From Dromiciops gliroides (lineage: Eukaryota > Chordata > Mammalia > Microbiotheria > Microbiotheriidae), in contig NC_057867.1 of assembly GCF_019393635.1 (NCBI RefSeq), forward strand, positions 61,765,992 through 61,829,991: a stretch of 64,000 nucleotides of DNA. The letters run 5' to 3'. Within the stretch, counting starts at the first letter, position 1. Every line of letters begins with the position of its first letter. Positions 39,090 to 51,043 of the stretch are shown here, piece by piece. The translations under genes and the position numbers were made by a program. Under the pieces are notes generated by a model that had not been told where the DNA came from, searched no databases, and worked only from the letters and a program-made list of their open reading frames with translations.

Positions 39090-39375
39090 ATTCATTGGGA
39101 TTTGGAAGGAAACTTAGAGGCCATGTAGTCCAACTCCTTCAGTTAATAAATGAGAAAACTGAGGCCTCAAGTAGCACTTCTGACATTAGGCCTTAAATTA
39201 CTTTGGATTCACTTTGGATATAGTTTATGTTTGGGTGCATATTTTTCTCCTCCCTCTCCATCACTAAAACGCAATCTCCTTGAGGACAGGGCTCAGTGAG
39301 GACAGTGTCTAGGGCAGTGCTTCACACTTATTAGGCACTTGATAAAATGCTTGTTGAACGGATGAATAAAAGGGG
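39090..39375 (+). repeat. MIR-like piece and an L2 3' end
   Basis: About 39090-39185 is the MIR-related ggaaggaaacttagaggcc pattern. About 39220-39370 reads as an L2 3' end (ctccttgaggacagggctc, then aaatgcttgttgaacgga). Confidence 0.55.
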
Positions 39376-39551
39376 CTTGTCCCAAATGCCCCAGTTAGGA
39401 AAAAAATAGCAAAACCAGAATCACATTCGAATCCCCTGACAGAGGATCTCAGCCAGTCAATCGCCAAGCATTGATTGAGCTTCACCTATTTGCCAGGCAC
39501 TGTGTTAGGCCCTAGGGTTACAAACATCTAAATGAAACAGTTCCTGTGCTC

Positions 39552-39617
39552 CGTGTCCCAAAAGTCTTTGTGCGCTCTTAACCGCTTTAATAAACTAAGA
39601 CTTTTGGGATACCGTGT
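39552..39617. mobile_element. Mariner-like MITE, very short
   Basis: Terminal inverted repeats (tcccaaaagtctttgtg and its inverse aaactaagacttttggga) enclose about 30 bp. The same termini occur in the larger element at 47261-47549. The TA target site is not clear. Confidence 0.6.
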
Positions 39618-39692
39618 CTATGTAAAGTTCTCTGCAAACCTTAAACTACTATAAAATTGCTAACTGTTATTGTTATTACTATATAAAACAAA

Positions 39693-39885
39693 GGCGGCTA
39701 GATAGTGCAGTAAATAGGGGACTGGGCTCATAATCAAATCATGCCTCTGACACTTTTTAGCTGTGACCCTGGGCAAGTCTCTTAACCTCTGTTTGCCTTA
39801 GTTTTTTCATCTGTGAAATGAGATGATTGGACTCAATGGCCTGTTCAGCTCCTTCTGGCTCTAAACCCATCATGCTATGGAATAC
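39693..39885 (+). repeat. SINE/MIR-type element
   Basis: A ggcggctagatagtgcag head is followed by the CORE (gctgtgaccctgggcaagtc) and a MIR tail ending ttctggctctaaac. Confidence 0.6.
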
Positions 39886-39889
39886 AAGA

Positions 39890-40969
39890 TAACCTTGGGG
39901 GTAACTCCAGGACTTAATATGGTCAAAAGAAATTGCCTCTTTTTTCCTCCTAGTGAGAGGCTCCTGTTATCTGTTGGATTCATACTGAAGTTCACTGGCA
40001 AACTGTGGATGAGTTGAGATGGAAAGAGTACATTCTGTTGCCTGATAGGTAAGAAAACACCCAGAGATTCAAATTAGGTACCAAATATTCTCCTCCTTGG
40101 CCTGGATAGTTGGGTGCTCCTGTGCACACAGTATAAGCCATTCCCTTTGAAATGTCATTACCACTGTAAAAGATCTGGTCCTGCCTTATTGAACTAAATC
40201 ACTTTCTACTGTAGACAGAACTCTAGGTTCAAAATCCTACCTTTGATGCTTTTGACCAGTGATACCTTGGACAAGTCCCTTCAGTTTTCTAGGCCTCAGT
40301 TTCTTCATCTGTAAAAGGAGGGGGTTACAAGTAGATGGTCACTGCAGTCCCTTCTGGCTCTAGACTTATGACCCTATGATTTTGAAAACGAATTCTTTAA
40401 AATTGGGAAGTTGTAGCTTTTTAGAAATGGTCCAGACCCCAGTCCTTTTGTACCTCATGCAGTTGTTTGGGAGAATTATGTGTCTATTAGATATCTATTT
40501 CTGAAAATTAGGTGATACATCAGTATCTTATGTGTATACTGAGAAGTACCAGGAAAATAAGCATCTTCCTACTCTTCTCCCTCTGGGAGTTGAAAAGCAA
40601 GGGTCCAACTTCTGTGAGGTTTGATAAGGGTGGGAGGAAGGAAGGAAGGGGAGAGGAGGGAGAGGCACCAAAAAATACAGTAGCTTTAATTCACTGAGGA
40701 AGTAAAAAGAATATGGATTAATTCTCTTCAATTTCCCTTGGTCTGTATAGGGAGTGACAGCTGAAGAAATTTATGGGATTTCATCAAGTTTCTAATAGTT
40801 TGTTGCATATGTAAATGTGACCAAATTAGTAAGTGTTCATCCAAAAACTATATTCCAGTTAAAAAAAAAAAGCTTGCCTTCTTCAATCCTGAAGTGGTCT
40901 TGCTTTTAACTGCTATTTATTGTTCCCTATTTAGCATTTCTTTATATTAGAAGACAGTGACCGGTTTCT
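39890..40969. other. Intergenic, MIR piece
   Basis: About 40215-40385 is a MIR (+) (taggttcaaaatcctac, then cctcagtttcttcatctgt). No gene is seen in this stretch; short frames at 40512-40731 are not supported. Confidence 0.45.
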
Positions 40970-41124
40970 TTTTTTTTTTTTTTTTTTTAGTGAGGCAATT
41001 GGGGTTAAGTGACTTGCCCAGAGTCACACAGCTAGTAAGTGTTAAGTGTCTGAGGCCGGATTTGAACTCAGGTCCTCCTGACTCTAGGGCCGGTGCTCTA
41101 TCCACTGTGCCACCTAGCTGCCCC
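40970..41124 (-). mobile_element. Short CORE-SINE with perfect target duplication
   Basis: A long T-run is followed by the full reverse-complement SINE. The 15 bp duplication CAGTGACCGGTTTCT is exact at 40955-40969 and 41125-41139. The perfect duplication and long homopolymer mark it as one of the youngest insertions here. Confidence 0.95.
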
Positions 41125-41139
41125 CAGTGACCGGTTTCT

Positions 41140-42545
41140 AAAGAAAAGTGTCAAAAAAAGGGAAGTCCACGAAAAGGAAGAGGGAGTTCTGCATAAGCAG
41201 GTTGGGTAGTGTTCCATTTTGGCCCAGTAGCCAGCATCTTTCCTGACACTAAGTAGACAGTATCACATCTGTATTCTATTAGACCTACTTCCATTGGTTA
41301 GATTTTGTTTTCATGCAGGCCCATGTGGTTCCAATATTTGATATGTAGCCTTTTTTTCAGGTTTCTGGGTTTATTCCATATCAATACAGTGATTTCTTCA
41401 CCAAAGTACTTCTCTGATTGTCTCTTATAGCTTAGAAGTTAACCTGTATTCTCAAAAGCCTTGCCAGCTGACCATCAGTTCTGGCAGGCCCAAACAAGCT
41501 GTAAAAGGGTCTTTAATCTGGCAATCAGCTTAACTAAATTCAAAGTGTTTTATAGACAAAAAGTTGGCAAACCTAGTGATATGAATGTTTTGGGCCACTG
41601 CAACTCATGCTTACTGTCCCTGATGGTATAGAGGGTTTGTGACTTTCAGTGGAGATGCCACCAACACCAATGGATCTTTTCAGGTCACATAGCTTCCTTT
41701 CTCTGCCACTTGGTTAAGTGGATTTTCCAGATGTGTGAGGTACTACAACGTATTTTTTTTTTAACAAAAATATTTCTAAAATCTGTTCCAGTCTTCCCTG
41801 CTTTGGCAGTACAAAATAGTGACTGTGAACTTTGATCCTTAAAGGTTACTGTGACCTTCGAGCTCGAAGTTAGTGAGTGGATTGTATGACATGCCTGAAG
41901 TACTTCTCTGTAGGTGAGAGGAATAGAATCATTGGCTAGGAATGGGCTTTTTTTTCCAGGAAGAAAAACCCCCTTAAAGTATTACATAAATGTGTGATAT
42001 TTATAACAACACAACTTAACCTCTTCTGGATGACTTCAGATCATTATGAACATCAGTTATGGTGAGATACTCAACTCATCCTTGCAAATTATAATATGTT
42101 GATGGGGTAGGATGTAAGGATGAAGAGGATTTGAATCCTAGCAGATATCCTGGAACTTGCTTACCCAACAAAGTCACTGATATTATTTTTCTTTGGAGTT
42201 ATTTGCCTTTCTCATAAAAGTGGCATGAAGGACCTATAGCTACATGACCTCCAGGTAGTGTGTGTGTGTGAGAGAGATATGGATACAAAATCAATTATTG
42301 AATCAAATACCAAAACAACCTGCTGCCAAGTGATTTCATAGCCCCTAAAAACATCATCTTCATTAAACAAAAACCATTTGTTAACTGCCTACTATGCGTA
42401 AGGCGCTGTGCTGTCCTTTGATTTGTTGGCAGCCTTCAAAAGTTATTATGTGTGTCACCACTAAGTCCATAAGGACTTTCTTTTGTCAACTTTCCCTTCC
42501 CTGTTTGTCTCACTTGCAGTAAGTTTGTTGATGATATATGAAGGA
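41140..42545. other. Intergenic, nothing recognised
   Basis: AT-rich, unique-looking DNA. The only low-complexity piece is a short TG/GA run near 42258. No gene, RNA or clear repeat was found. Confidence 0.4.
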
Positions 42546-42549
42546 ACAT

Positions 42550-44400
42550 CCCTGATCATTTATATTTTTAAATAAATTTACAAAATTTTTATTGATGTCT
42601 TTTGTTTTGTTTTTGGTCACCTCCATTTATCACTATTTCTCTCTTCTTTCCCCTTCAATCCTGTTACAAAGAATCAAAAAAGGTAAAAAAAACACTTCAG
42701 CAAAATTAACAAACATTTCCACCAAGTTCAACATCTATTGTTCCACACCCATAGTTTCTATCCCCTTTCTGCAAAGAAGGAAGGCACATTCTCTTTTCTT
42801 TTCTTTGGGGTCATGCTTGATCTTTATAGGACTTCTTGTTCTCTCCATTTACATTGCTGTTGTTGTGTCTTTTTTCCCAGTTTTGAAAGTGTTGACTTTG
42901 CAATATACTTTTTCCTTTTAATAATAAATTTTATTGACCTTTTCTTTCTACATTCTTTATATTTCCCCCTGTATTCTTCCCCTTCCCATAGTCATTGCTT
43001 CTAACAATTTTTTAAGAGGAAAGAAATTCTATAAAATTCATCCACACAGTGAAAAATCCTGATGCTAAATGCAGTTAAATGGACCCCCACCTCTGCAAAT
43101 GAGTAAGGGTGAGGAGGGGAAGTTGTCTTTTCACATGTTTTTATCTTTTGGGGGCGGGGCAAGCTTCTTCATTATAGGATTTAGTTTCAAGTTTCATTTA
43201 TTTTGTTGTTTGTTCTTTTCATTTACATTGTTGTGTAGATTGTTTTCCTGGTCCAGATTGATTCACTTTGCATCAGGTCATGTTCTTCCCATGCTTCTCT
43301 GTATTTAGCACATTCATCATTTTTGACAATATAGCAATACTCCATTTCATTCATGTCCAGTTTGTTTAGCCATTCTTCTGCTGATGGCTACTACAAAAAA
43401 TGCTTCTATAAATATTTTGGCTTTTATGGAATTTTTAAAAAAATCTGTGACCTACTTAGGGGTATATGCCTAGCAGTGGAATCTCTTGGTCAAAAGGTAT
43501 GGACATTTTAGTCACTTTCTTAGCACAGTTCTAAATTGCTTCCCATAATGGTTGGACCACTTCACAGCTCCACCAACAGTGTATTAGTATGCTTGTCTTA
43601 GCAGAGTTCCTTTAACACTGACTATTTGGATCTTTAGCCATCTTTGTCAGTTTGCTTGGTAGGAGGTAAACCCCCAGAGTTTGTTTTGCTTTATTAGTGA
43701 TTCAGAACAGTGTTTTCACATGTTTAATAATTGCTTGCAATTTTTTTGAGAGTGGTTTGTTAATATCTTTTGACCATTTGTCCATTAAAGAATGGTTTCT
43801 TTGGGAAGCAATCAGGGTTAAGTGACTTGCCTAGGGTCACACAGATAGTAAATGTCTGAGGTTGCATTTGAACTCAGGTCTTCCTGACTGGTCCTTTATC
43901 CACTGTGCCACCTAGCCATCCCATCTTATATCTTTATGTTTGTTCCCTATGTATCTTGAATACCAAACCCTGATCAGAGATATTTAATGCAAAAATTGTT
44001 TTATCCAGTCTGCAGCTTCCCTTCTAGTTTGTTAATTTTGTTTGTATAAAACCTTTTTAATTTCCTCCAATCAAAATGATCTGCTTTGCCTTTTGTGGTG
44101 CCTCTATCCCTTGTTTAGATAAGAATTCTTCTCTAATCCTAGCTGTGAAAGAGACCTGATCTTTTCTGCTAACATATTCTTATAGAATTCCTGATCATTT
44201 CAAGAATTTGTGCTAGGGTATTTGGGAAAGGGCTTACTATAAAACTTATTGGATCTTTATCATGAGAAGATATTACTATAGTTTTGACACCAGGCCATGC
44301 TTTTCTCCAGCCTCTTTTTAAGTATTTGATTTTTAACAATTCCAGGCACAAGCAATGTGAAAATTACATCTTTAATCTTATAATGAGAGTGAAAGTCCTA
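42550..44400 (-). mobile_element. LINE (L1-type 3' half), minus strand, decayed
   Basis: On the plus strand the text carries the known antisense pattern of L1 3' regions: tatgcctagcagtggaatct, then gcttcccataatggttgg, ctccaccaacagtgtattag, and ttgaccatttgtccatt. The left part (42550-43060) is the T-rich end of the element. A SINE interrupts it at 43801-43922. The ends are approximate. Confidence 0.6.
43801..43922 (-). mobile_element. CORE-SINE (minus) inside the LINE
   Basis: Reverse-complement CORE (gacttgcctagggtcacaca) and head (ccactgtgccacctagccat). It is more diverged than most, with a deletion in the middle. Confidence 0.8.
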
Positions 44401-45160
44401 TAGAAATATCTATTCTGGAAGCCCCATTCTAGTGGTAGTAAACGATTGTATTTTCTCATTGGAAATGTTAGAATTTGGAGTAGAGTGCCTGATGCAAGGA
44501 TTGCTCGTCAAATAAATCACACTCTGCTAAAATCAAAGATTTAGCAATTATAAAACTATAATCATTTGAAATAGCAAAATTATGCATAAATGTACAGAAT
44601 ATAAACTATACATGGTATATAGATGGACTCCAGTGGTCCTAGCTCCCTATGTCACATAGAAACAGAACTTTGCTGTGTCAGTAATTTGAATTAAAAATTC
44701 TTTTGATGTTACATGAGCATTAATTATTGCCTTAATAATTTTGTTGCTGTTTTAGAATTTAGAAGGCTTTGGAGGGGTGATTTTAGGTGGCTTAGGTCTT
44801 TAAAAATCTGCCCAAGATAATTTGAATATCAGCCTTTAAGTTCCTTACAACAGAGGCACCCATAATCGTTCCACTGGACATAGATACCCCAAGTAAGGAA
44901 GTAAGCCCTCAAAAAATATATATTTGTGTATGTGTGTCTTTATATATATATATACACACACACATATATATATATGATATTACCCACTGAAAAGCATTTT
45001 TATAGTAAGTACTCTCTCAAATTTCCTTCCATTCCCACTCTTCCTACTTTAGTTTATTCAAAGCTACAAATGCTTAAGGTTTCCCATCTTGATCTCTATG
45101 TAGCACCTGTCACTTTGACCAGCTCCTTTTTCTTGCCTTAGCTCCCATGACATTGAACTT
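44401..45160. other. Intergenic; small TA-rich microsatellite
   Basis: An alternating TATA/CACA tract lies at about 44938-44975. No gene is seen. Confidence 0.4.
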
Positions 45161-45164
45161 TTTA

Positions 45165-45760
45165 GAAAACAGATTTTTATTCATATCTTCACTTTTTACA
45201 TCACCTAGATTTCCCCTTATATCCCCTTTCCTTCCCTCTCCCAAAGAGCCAATCCTTTACAACAAAAAATTTTTTTAAAGAAAGGGGAAAAAACAGGAAG
45301 AAGAGAAACAAAAATTCAGTTAAACCAATCAACTCATTGAAAAAGTTTAATGTTCTATCCAGTGTTCCACATTTATGGAGCCTGATCCCTTGGGGGAGTG
45401 GGGGTTCTCATATCTCTTCTTTGGGGCCAAGTTTATTCTTTACAGTTCTGCAACATTTGGTTTCACCTGTGTTGTGACGGTACGGTTGTTCTTTCTGTTT
45501 TTATTGTTGTAGCCACATTGTATGTTGTTTTCCTGGCTCTGACTAATTCGCTCAGCATATATTTATCTAAGCCTTTCCATTTTTCTCTCTACTCACCATG
45601 CTCCTTATTTCCTTCAGCACAGTAATATTTCATTACATCTGTGGCCCACAATTTGTTAACCATTCTCCAATTGATGAGCATCTACTTTTTTCCAGTTCTT
45701 TGCTACCACAAAAAGTATTGCTATAAATATCTTTGTGTGTGGGGGTACTTCCTTTTTTAT
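45165..45760 (-). mobile_element. LINE fragment, 3' region, minus strand
   Basis: The stretch parallels the 42.5-44.4 kb element in layout: tatttcattacatctgtggc, then ccattctccaattgatgag, then taccacaaaaagtattgct. This is the antisense of an L1-type 3' region. Related to 32275-32665. Confidence 0.5.
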
Positions 45761-46240
45761 CAATTATCTATATTCTTGATAGACAATGCATGCATTCTGT
45801 TCTCCTAACTATCTGTCTCCTCTTACCACCCCTCTCCTCTCCTTAATCTATCCATGGCCCTTTTTTCCCTCTTGCTAATTCCATCTATTTCGATGGATTC
45901 AATTGTAATTTCTATGTAAATTGCTTCTGTGTCTGTCTCTGGCCCCACCCATCCCTAGGAGCTCTCGTTCTGTATTTCTCTCTATCTGCATGTATGTTTG
46001 GTACTTGGGCTGCGATGTGTCCATAACAGAATTAACCATGTTTCCCACAAAAATTTATTCCTCCCTTAAGATCTTTATTTCTCCACCCTCAGCCACATAG
46101 GCTTTCATCTTCAGTTATCTTTTACTGTCTTCCATCCTTTAACTACTGTGCTGTTCCAACACCATCCAATTCTAGAAATAAAGGCTTTTGGAACTATAAA
46201 GGACCATGGAATTGAGGCCCAGAGAGGGGAAATCACTTAA
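45761..46240. other. Intergenic, pyrimidine-rich
   Basis: The sequence is unassigned, CT-rich, and may be part of an old LINE. A MIR-like gaggcccagagaggggaa piece is present at 46210-46235. Confidence 0.35.
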
Positions 46241-46241
46241 G

Positions 46242-46650
46242 TGCAGCTTGATGGTACAGTAGATAGAGCACAGGCTTGGAATTCGGAAGGCCTGAGTTCA
46301 AATTCTACCTCAGACACTTACTAGCTGTGTGACCTTGGGCAAGTCACTTAACCCTTCCTCATCTATCAAATGGGGATCATGAGAACCTCCCTCCCAGGAT
46401 TTGTTATAAAAATCAAATGAGATAATATTTGGGGTTTTTTGTGGGGCAATGAGGGTTAAGTGACTTCCCCAGCATCACCCAGCTAGTAAGTGTCAAGTGT
46501 CTGAGGTCATATTTGAACTCAGGTCCTCCTGAATCCAGGACCAGTGCTTTATCCACTGTGCCACTTAGCTGTCCCCTGAGATAATATTTGTAAAACTCTT
46601 AGCATAGTGCCTGACACATAGTAGGTACTACATAAATGTTAGCTGTTGTT
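46242..46650 (+). mobile_element. SINE with L2-like tail, split by a younger SINE
   Basis: The head, CORE and middle run to 46431. The tail resumes at 46577 and ends agcatagtgcctgacacatag. The split is explained exactly by the 14 bp target duplication TGAGATAATATTTG (46418-46431 and 46577-46590) of the minus-strand SINE at 46432-46576. Confidence 0.85.
46432..46576 (-). mobile_element. Short CORE-SINE inserted into an older SINE
   Basis: It has a T-run start, reverse CORE (acttccccagcatcaccca) and head (gccacttagctgtcccc). The target duplication is as given for the host SINE. Confidence 0.92.
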
Positions 46651-47260
46651 GTTGTTATAATAATAATAATTATTATTATGACTTGCTCAAGGGGATCATT
46701 CTAGTTAGTAACAGAGCCAGAGCTAGAACCCTGAACTCCTAACTCCCAGTTCAGTGATTTTCCCAAAAGGCTTATTGATTCTACCTCAGCCATAGCTCTT
46801 TTTATCCATACCTTCTTTTTTTATTTTTGAGAAGTTTTAAAAAATTCATTCATTTAAGGTTGCATTGATGCTGTTTGTTTTTCTATCCCAATCATTTCCT
46901 GATATTACTCCCCTCCCCCTTGCTAAATAGTGCTTTGATTACAAACTCACTGCTCTAACTCTAGTGATGAGTTTCCCAGCTCTCACCAGGACCATTAGCC
47001 AGCCTCCTGACTGTTCTTCCCCCCTCTAGTGTTTTTCCTTCTGTCCAGCCTTCAAATCACTGCCCCAAAAGGCTTCTTAATGGGTTACTCTAGTCATGAC
47101 CCTCTTCTACTGAAAACCTTTGGTAGAGGTGTTCTTAACCTTTTTGTGTGTCATGGACCCCTTGCACCATCTGGTGCAACTGAGGGACTCCTCAGAATAA
47201 AAATGTTAAATGCATAAAATAAAATGTATAGGATTAACGAGATAACCAATTATTTTGAGA

Positions 47261-47549
47261 GTGTCCCAAGAGTCTTAGTGTATTTAAAAGCTTATATTAA
47301 AGATGACAAAGTCACCAAGACTTTTGCAGATAGTTTTCTTGGCAGGGGGGCAGGGTAATGAGAGTTAAGTGACTTGCCCAGGGTCACACAGCTAGTAAGT
47401 GTCAAGTGTCTGGAGCCAGATTTGAGCTCAGGTCCTCCTGAATCCAGGGCCGGTGCTTTATCCACTGCGCCACCTAGCTGCCCCCGCAGAAAGATTTTTA
47501 AAGCTTATGAAAGATTAAAACGTCACTAAGACTTTTGGGATACCCTGTA
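47261..47549. mobile_element. Mariner-like MITE (third layer)
   Basis: Termini gtgtcccaagagtcttagtg and cactaagacttttgggatac are inverted repeats; the latter leads into accctgta. Without the SINE inside, the element is about 140 bp. Confidence 0.65.
47334..47485 (-). mobile_element. Short CORE-SINE (fourth layer)
   Basis: Reverse CORE and head (ccacctagctgccccc) lie within the mariner-like element. The probable short target duplication is GCAGATAG and GCAGAAAG (47326-47333 and 47486-47493). It is the youngest insertion of this nest. Confidence 0.85.
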
Positions 47550-47930
47550 CAGTTATGAAAATATGTTTTCAAAAAAAGATCAATTATTTAAAAAAAAAGA
47601 TTCGATACTCCAGGTTAGGAACCCCTGCTTTCATTGCCTACTGAACAAATTACTCCTCATTGTGGTATTTGAGCATATACCCCTGCAGCATAGCTCCTAA
47701 CTTTGCCTGTTGAAATCCTTCCTTCTAGGTCCAACTCAGATGCCACCTCTTCACAAATCCTATCCTAATTTCCTCCAGCCAAATATGACCTCCCCTTAAT
47801 CACATTTCTCAGAGTGCCTTGTCTGGAATGCTCCTTTGCTCTTTTATCACATTCTGTCTTCTCTACCATGTCTTTATCTCTATCTTCTAATTAGGTCATG
47901 AGTTATTTTGTATTCCTATTACCAAGCACA

Positions 47931-48244
47931 CTAGGGGGCCGCTGCAGTGGATAGAGCACCGACCCTCAAGTTGGGAGGACCTGAGTTCAAATCTTACCTC
48001 AGACACTTACTAGCTGTGTGACCCTGGGCAAGTCACTTAACCCCAATTGCCTCACACATTCGGGGCCATCTCCAGTCGTCCTGATGTAGATCTTGCCACT
48101 GGACCCAGATAGCTCTGGGGGAGAGAGTGAGGCTGGTGACCTTGCATAGCCTTCCCTCACTTAAATCGAATTCAGTGCAAGTCATGACATCAACTCCCAA
48201 TGTCATGGTCCTCTTGGAGAATGAAGGACAAACACCAACAACAG
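47931..48244 (+). mobile_element. Long CORE-SINE with LINE-like tail
   Basis: The head is partly lost (ctagggggccgctgcagtgg). The CORE and the long tail ending tcatggtcctcttggagaatg, aaggacaaac are present. The 9 bp target duplication CCAAGCACA is perfect (47922-47930 and 48245-48253). Same subtype as 28517-28829. Confidence 0.85.
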
Positions 48245-48289
48245 CCAAGCACAATACATAGCAGGCACTTGGGAAACTTTCGTTGAACT

Positions 48290-48990
48290 AAATGACATTA
48301 TATCAAAGCACCTTTTCTCTTCCAAACCTTCCCCCTCCTGTCTTTCCAGTCTTCTTACACATTCCTCACCTTCACTCACTCTATGGTCCAGATGTACCAA
48401 CCCTCTTGCTGTTCCTCACACATAACATTTATCTCCTTTCTCTGTGCTCTTGCATCTGCTTTTCCCTGAGTTCAGAATTCTCTTCTTCCCTACCTCCACC
48501 TCATAGGATCCCTCTTTTCCTTCAGGATTCAGATCAAACGCCATCACCTGCCCCTGGTGTTCTTCACCCTTTTTGTGAGCTTAATCCCTCTGGTTGTCTG
48601 GTAAAGCCTATAGCCCCTATCAACCCTTCTCATAATCAGCTTTGGTGCCTACATTCATAAATGCAGGAAATTCTAAGTGAAAATAAAGATGGACTTTTTC
48701 CCATCCACATTCACATATCCCCTGAAATCTGTCCATGGACAAAGGTTCTTGACTAAGAACCTCAGATCTACAGCAACCCTTTCCTGATCCCCCCAACTGA
48801 GCTTCCTTCCTCGAAGATCTTATATTTATTTTGTATGTCTTCTGTATGTGCATAATTATATATGTATATGTTGTGTTCCCTGATGACATTTGAGCCCCGA
48901 AAGCAGGAATTGTTTAGTTTTTAGCTTTACATCCCTAGTGCCTGGCCCAGTGCCTGGCATACAGGAGGCCCTTAATAAATGCATTTGGTT
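48290..48990 (+). mobile_element. L2 3' end
   Basis: It reads through the L2 3' pattern: cacctcataggatccctctt, ttcagatcaaacgccatcac, then cctggcccagtgcctggcat, and the end cttaataaatgcatttggttg. The frame at 48292-48660 is LINE debris, not a gene. Confidence 0.65.
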
Positions 48991-49985
48991 GATTACACCA
49001 ACAGGAATTTTCTTTTCTGTTTGTATTATAATTTGCAGTAGTTGTATCTAAACTCCTACATGTTTCAGTCCATTTTAGGTCTCTCCATTCCCAACAAATG
49101 GTCTGTAGTATAGCATTTACAGGTACTTCAATGTCTGACTTCAGGAGATTAAATGAAACCTTTGTACTCTTAACTCATCAGTTTAATCTCCAAGGTTTAG
49201 TTAGTTTCTCCAAGTGGCGTTGTATTTGGAGACATTCCATTTGTCATGGCAATAAAGCCTCAATGGAAGAGGACCACTGTTAAATCGTGACCAACTGGGA
49301 AGGAGTTAGATGTTTCTTGCATGCCATCGGACCTCAGGCTTGAGAGCTGAAAAAGGTACTTGGAGTTGTTCATTAGGTTCAATGGCCTCGTTTTACCCGT
49401 GAGGGAACGAAGGATCAGCCAAGGAACTTCACAGAATCTGAAAGTTGAAAGGAACATTTGAGGCTATGTTTAGTTCATTCCATATCTGGACCAAAACTTG
49501 CTCTGATATGCCTGACAAGTGGTCATCCAAGCCTTCAAAGATCTCCAGTGAGGGAGAACCTGTCAATTGGATCCGAGCTCTAGAGTTGGAAAGGACCACA
49601 GAAGCCAATCTAATTCAACCCCTCATTCCACAGGTAGGGAAACAGAAGCCCATGGAGGTTATGTGACCTGCCCAAGATCACATAGGTAGTAAGCATCAGA
49701 GACATGATTGAAACTCCAGAGTGAGTGAGCATTCTTTCACCTATACCACACTGTCTCTAGTGCAGCCCTTCTATTTTTACAAATTTCCTATTTATTCCTT
49801 TCCACTTGTGGTTAGCTGTCTTAGCAAGTTTTTCCTTACAGTGAACCTAAATCTGCTTTCTATAGTTTCCATATTCCAGGTCACATAGGTGGTAACTAGA
49901 AAAATCTGAGTCCTTGGACTTGAGATCAAAATAAATCCAAGGAATGGGGAATTCAGTTGTTTGAGACCTTTTTAAAAACACCTTG
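48991..49985. other. Intergenic; MIR-like repeats
   Basis: About 49430-49710 contains two overlapping MIR-related pieces (agagttggaaaggaccacag, then cctgcccaagatcacatagg). The remainder shows no gene. Confidence 0.45.
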
Positions 49986-49990
49986 TGTGT

Positions 49991-50157
49991 GGGGCGGCTA
50001 GGTGGCGCAGTGAATAAAGCACCAGCCCTGGATTCAGGAGTACCTGAGTTCAAATCCGGCCTCGGACACTTAACACTTACTAGCTGTGTGACCCTGGGCA
50101 AGTCACTTAACCCCAATTGCCTCACTAAAAAAAACAAAACAAATAAACAAAAAAACC
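49991..50157 (+). mobile_element. Short CORE-SINE, first of a tandem pair
   Basis: The head, CORE and an A-rich tail with C interruptions are present. It is flanked by CACCTTGTG at 49979-49987 and 50158-50166. Confidence 0.92.
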
Positions 50158-50169
50158 CACCTTGTGTGG

Positions 50170-50330
50170 GTCCAGCTAGGTGGCACAGTGGATAAAGCAC
50201 CAGCTGTGGATTCAGGAGGACCTGAGTTCAAATCCAGCCTCAGACACTTGACACTTACTAGCTTTGTGACCCTGGGCAAGTCACTTAACCCTCACTGCCT
50301 CACAAAAAACAAACAAGCAAAAAACCCCAA
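50170..50330 (+). mobile_element. Short CORE-SINE, second of a tandem pair
   Basis: This is a diverged relative of the first in the same orientation. It is flanked by CACCTTGTG at 50158-50166 and 50331-50339. The three copies of the nonamer show two successive insertions at the same target. Confidence 0.92.
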
Positions 50331-50339
50331 CACCTTGTG

Positions 50340-51040
50340 AAATTAGTCTGTGGCATTCCAATCGTTTCTTGCACTTAACTGAGATTGGCAATTTCTTGGC
50401 TAAAACCCTGGTTGTTTCCTAGTTGTCAGTTGCCAGTCAGCTATCCTGCCCCTCTGGAACTTCCCTCACAATTGTACCTTCCTTTCTTATCCCATTCTTT
50501 AGTTCCTCTGGGAGATCCTTTCTTGGCCATCTGTTCTTCCTTATCCAAAAAGATTTCATGGACTTGCCCCTCCTCTTGGCAAGCTTTTGAAATTCCCTGA
50601 GTGCTTTGGGGCAGTTTTTGTTCTAAAGCCCCAGCCACCACTCTGATCCACAGGAGGAAATGAGCTCATGACTCCAAAGAGCTTGGTTCATGCCCATCAT
50701 TTGGGGTAGCTGGGACAACTTACACTGGGTATTTGTAAAGAAGAGCTTCCAAGAAGAAACAATAACTTTTTATGACAGCGCCCTCTTCCTCACCGTCCTT
50801 TAGGGTTTGCAGATAGCTCCAAGTGTCAGCTGAGCCTCCTTTTTTCATCCTTTCAGGCATGTCCCTCTGACACAATGTGAAATGACAGGTTTTTCTTTTC
50901 TTTGCATGATCCTGCTTTCATTGAAAGTGTTTTTTTCCTGTTCGTAAAGAGTCTCTTGCTTCAAGAGAAAGTCCAAAGAATAAATCATGTATGGCAATCT
51001 GAAATTTCTAATCAGTCTTTGACTAATCCACTTTTCTAAC
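50340..51040. other. Intergenic, nothing recognised
   Basis: No gene or named repeat was identified; short open frames at 50385-50641 on both strands are not supported. Confidence 0.4.
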
Positions 51041-51043
51041 CCT

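Larger units (their letters stand above)
47126..47627 (+). mobile_element. hAT-like MITE (second layer of the nest)
   Basis: The termini gttcttaacctttttgtgtg and ccaggttaggaacccctg are near-inverted. The flanks CTTTGGTA and CTTTCATT (47118-47125, 47628-47635) match at 5 of 8 positions, fitting an aged 8 bp hAT duplication. The middle is interrupted by a mariner-like element. Confidence 0.55.
46900..48290 (+). mobile_element. L2-like LINE host of nested insertions
   Basis: Pieces at 46900-47117 and 47636-47921 read as one L2 3' half: ctcaccaggaccattagcc, a break, then ctttcattgcctactgaac, caactcagatgccacctc and ccaagcaca. The tail (cacttgggaaactttcgttg) follows the long SINE at 48254. It hosts a hAT-like element, a mariner-like element, a short SINE and a long SINE. 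Confidence 0.65.
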
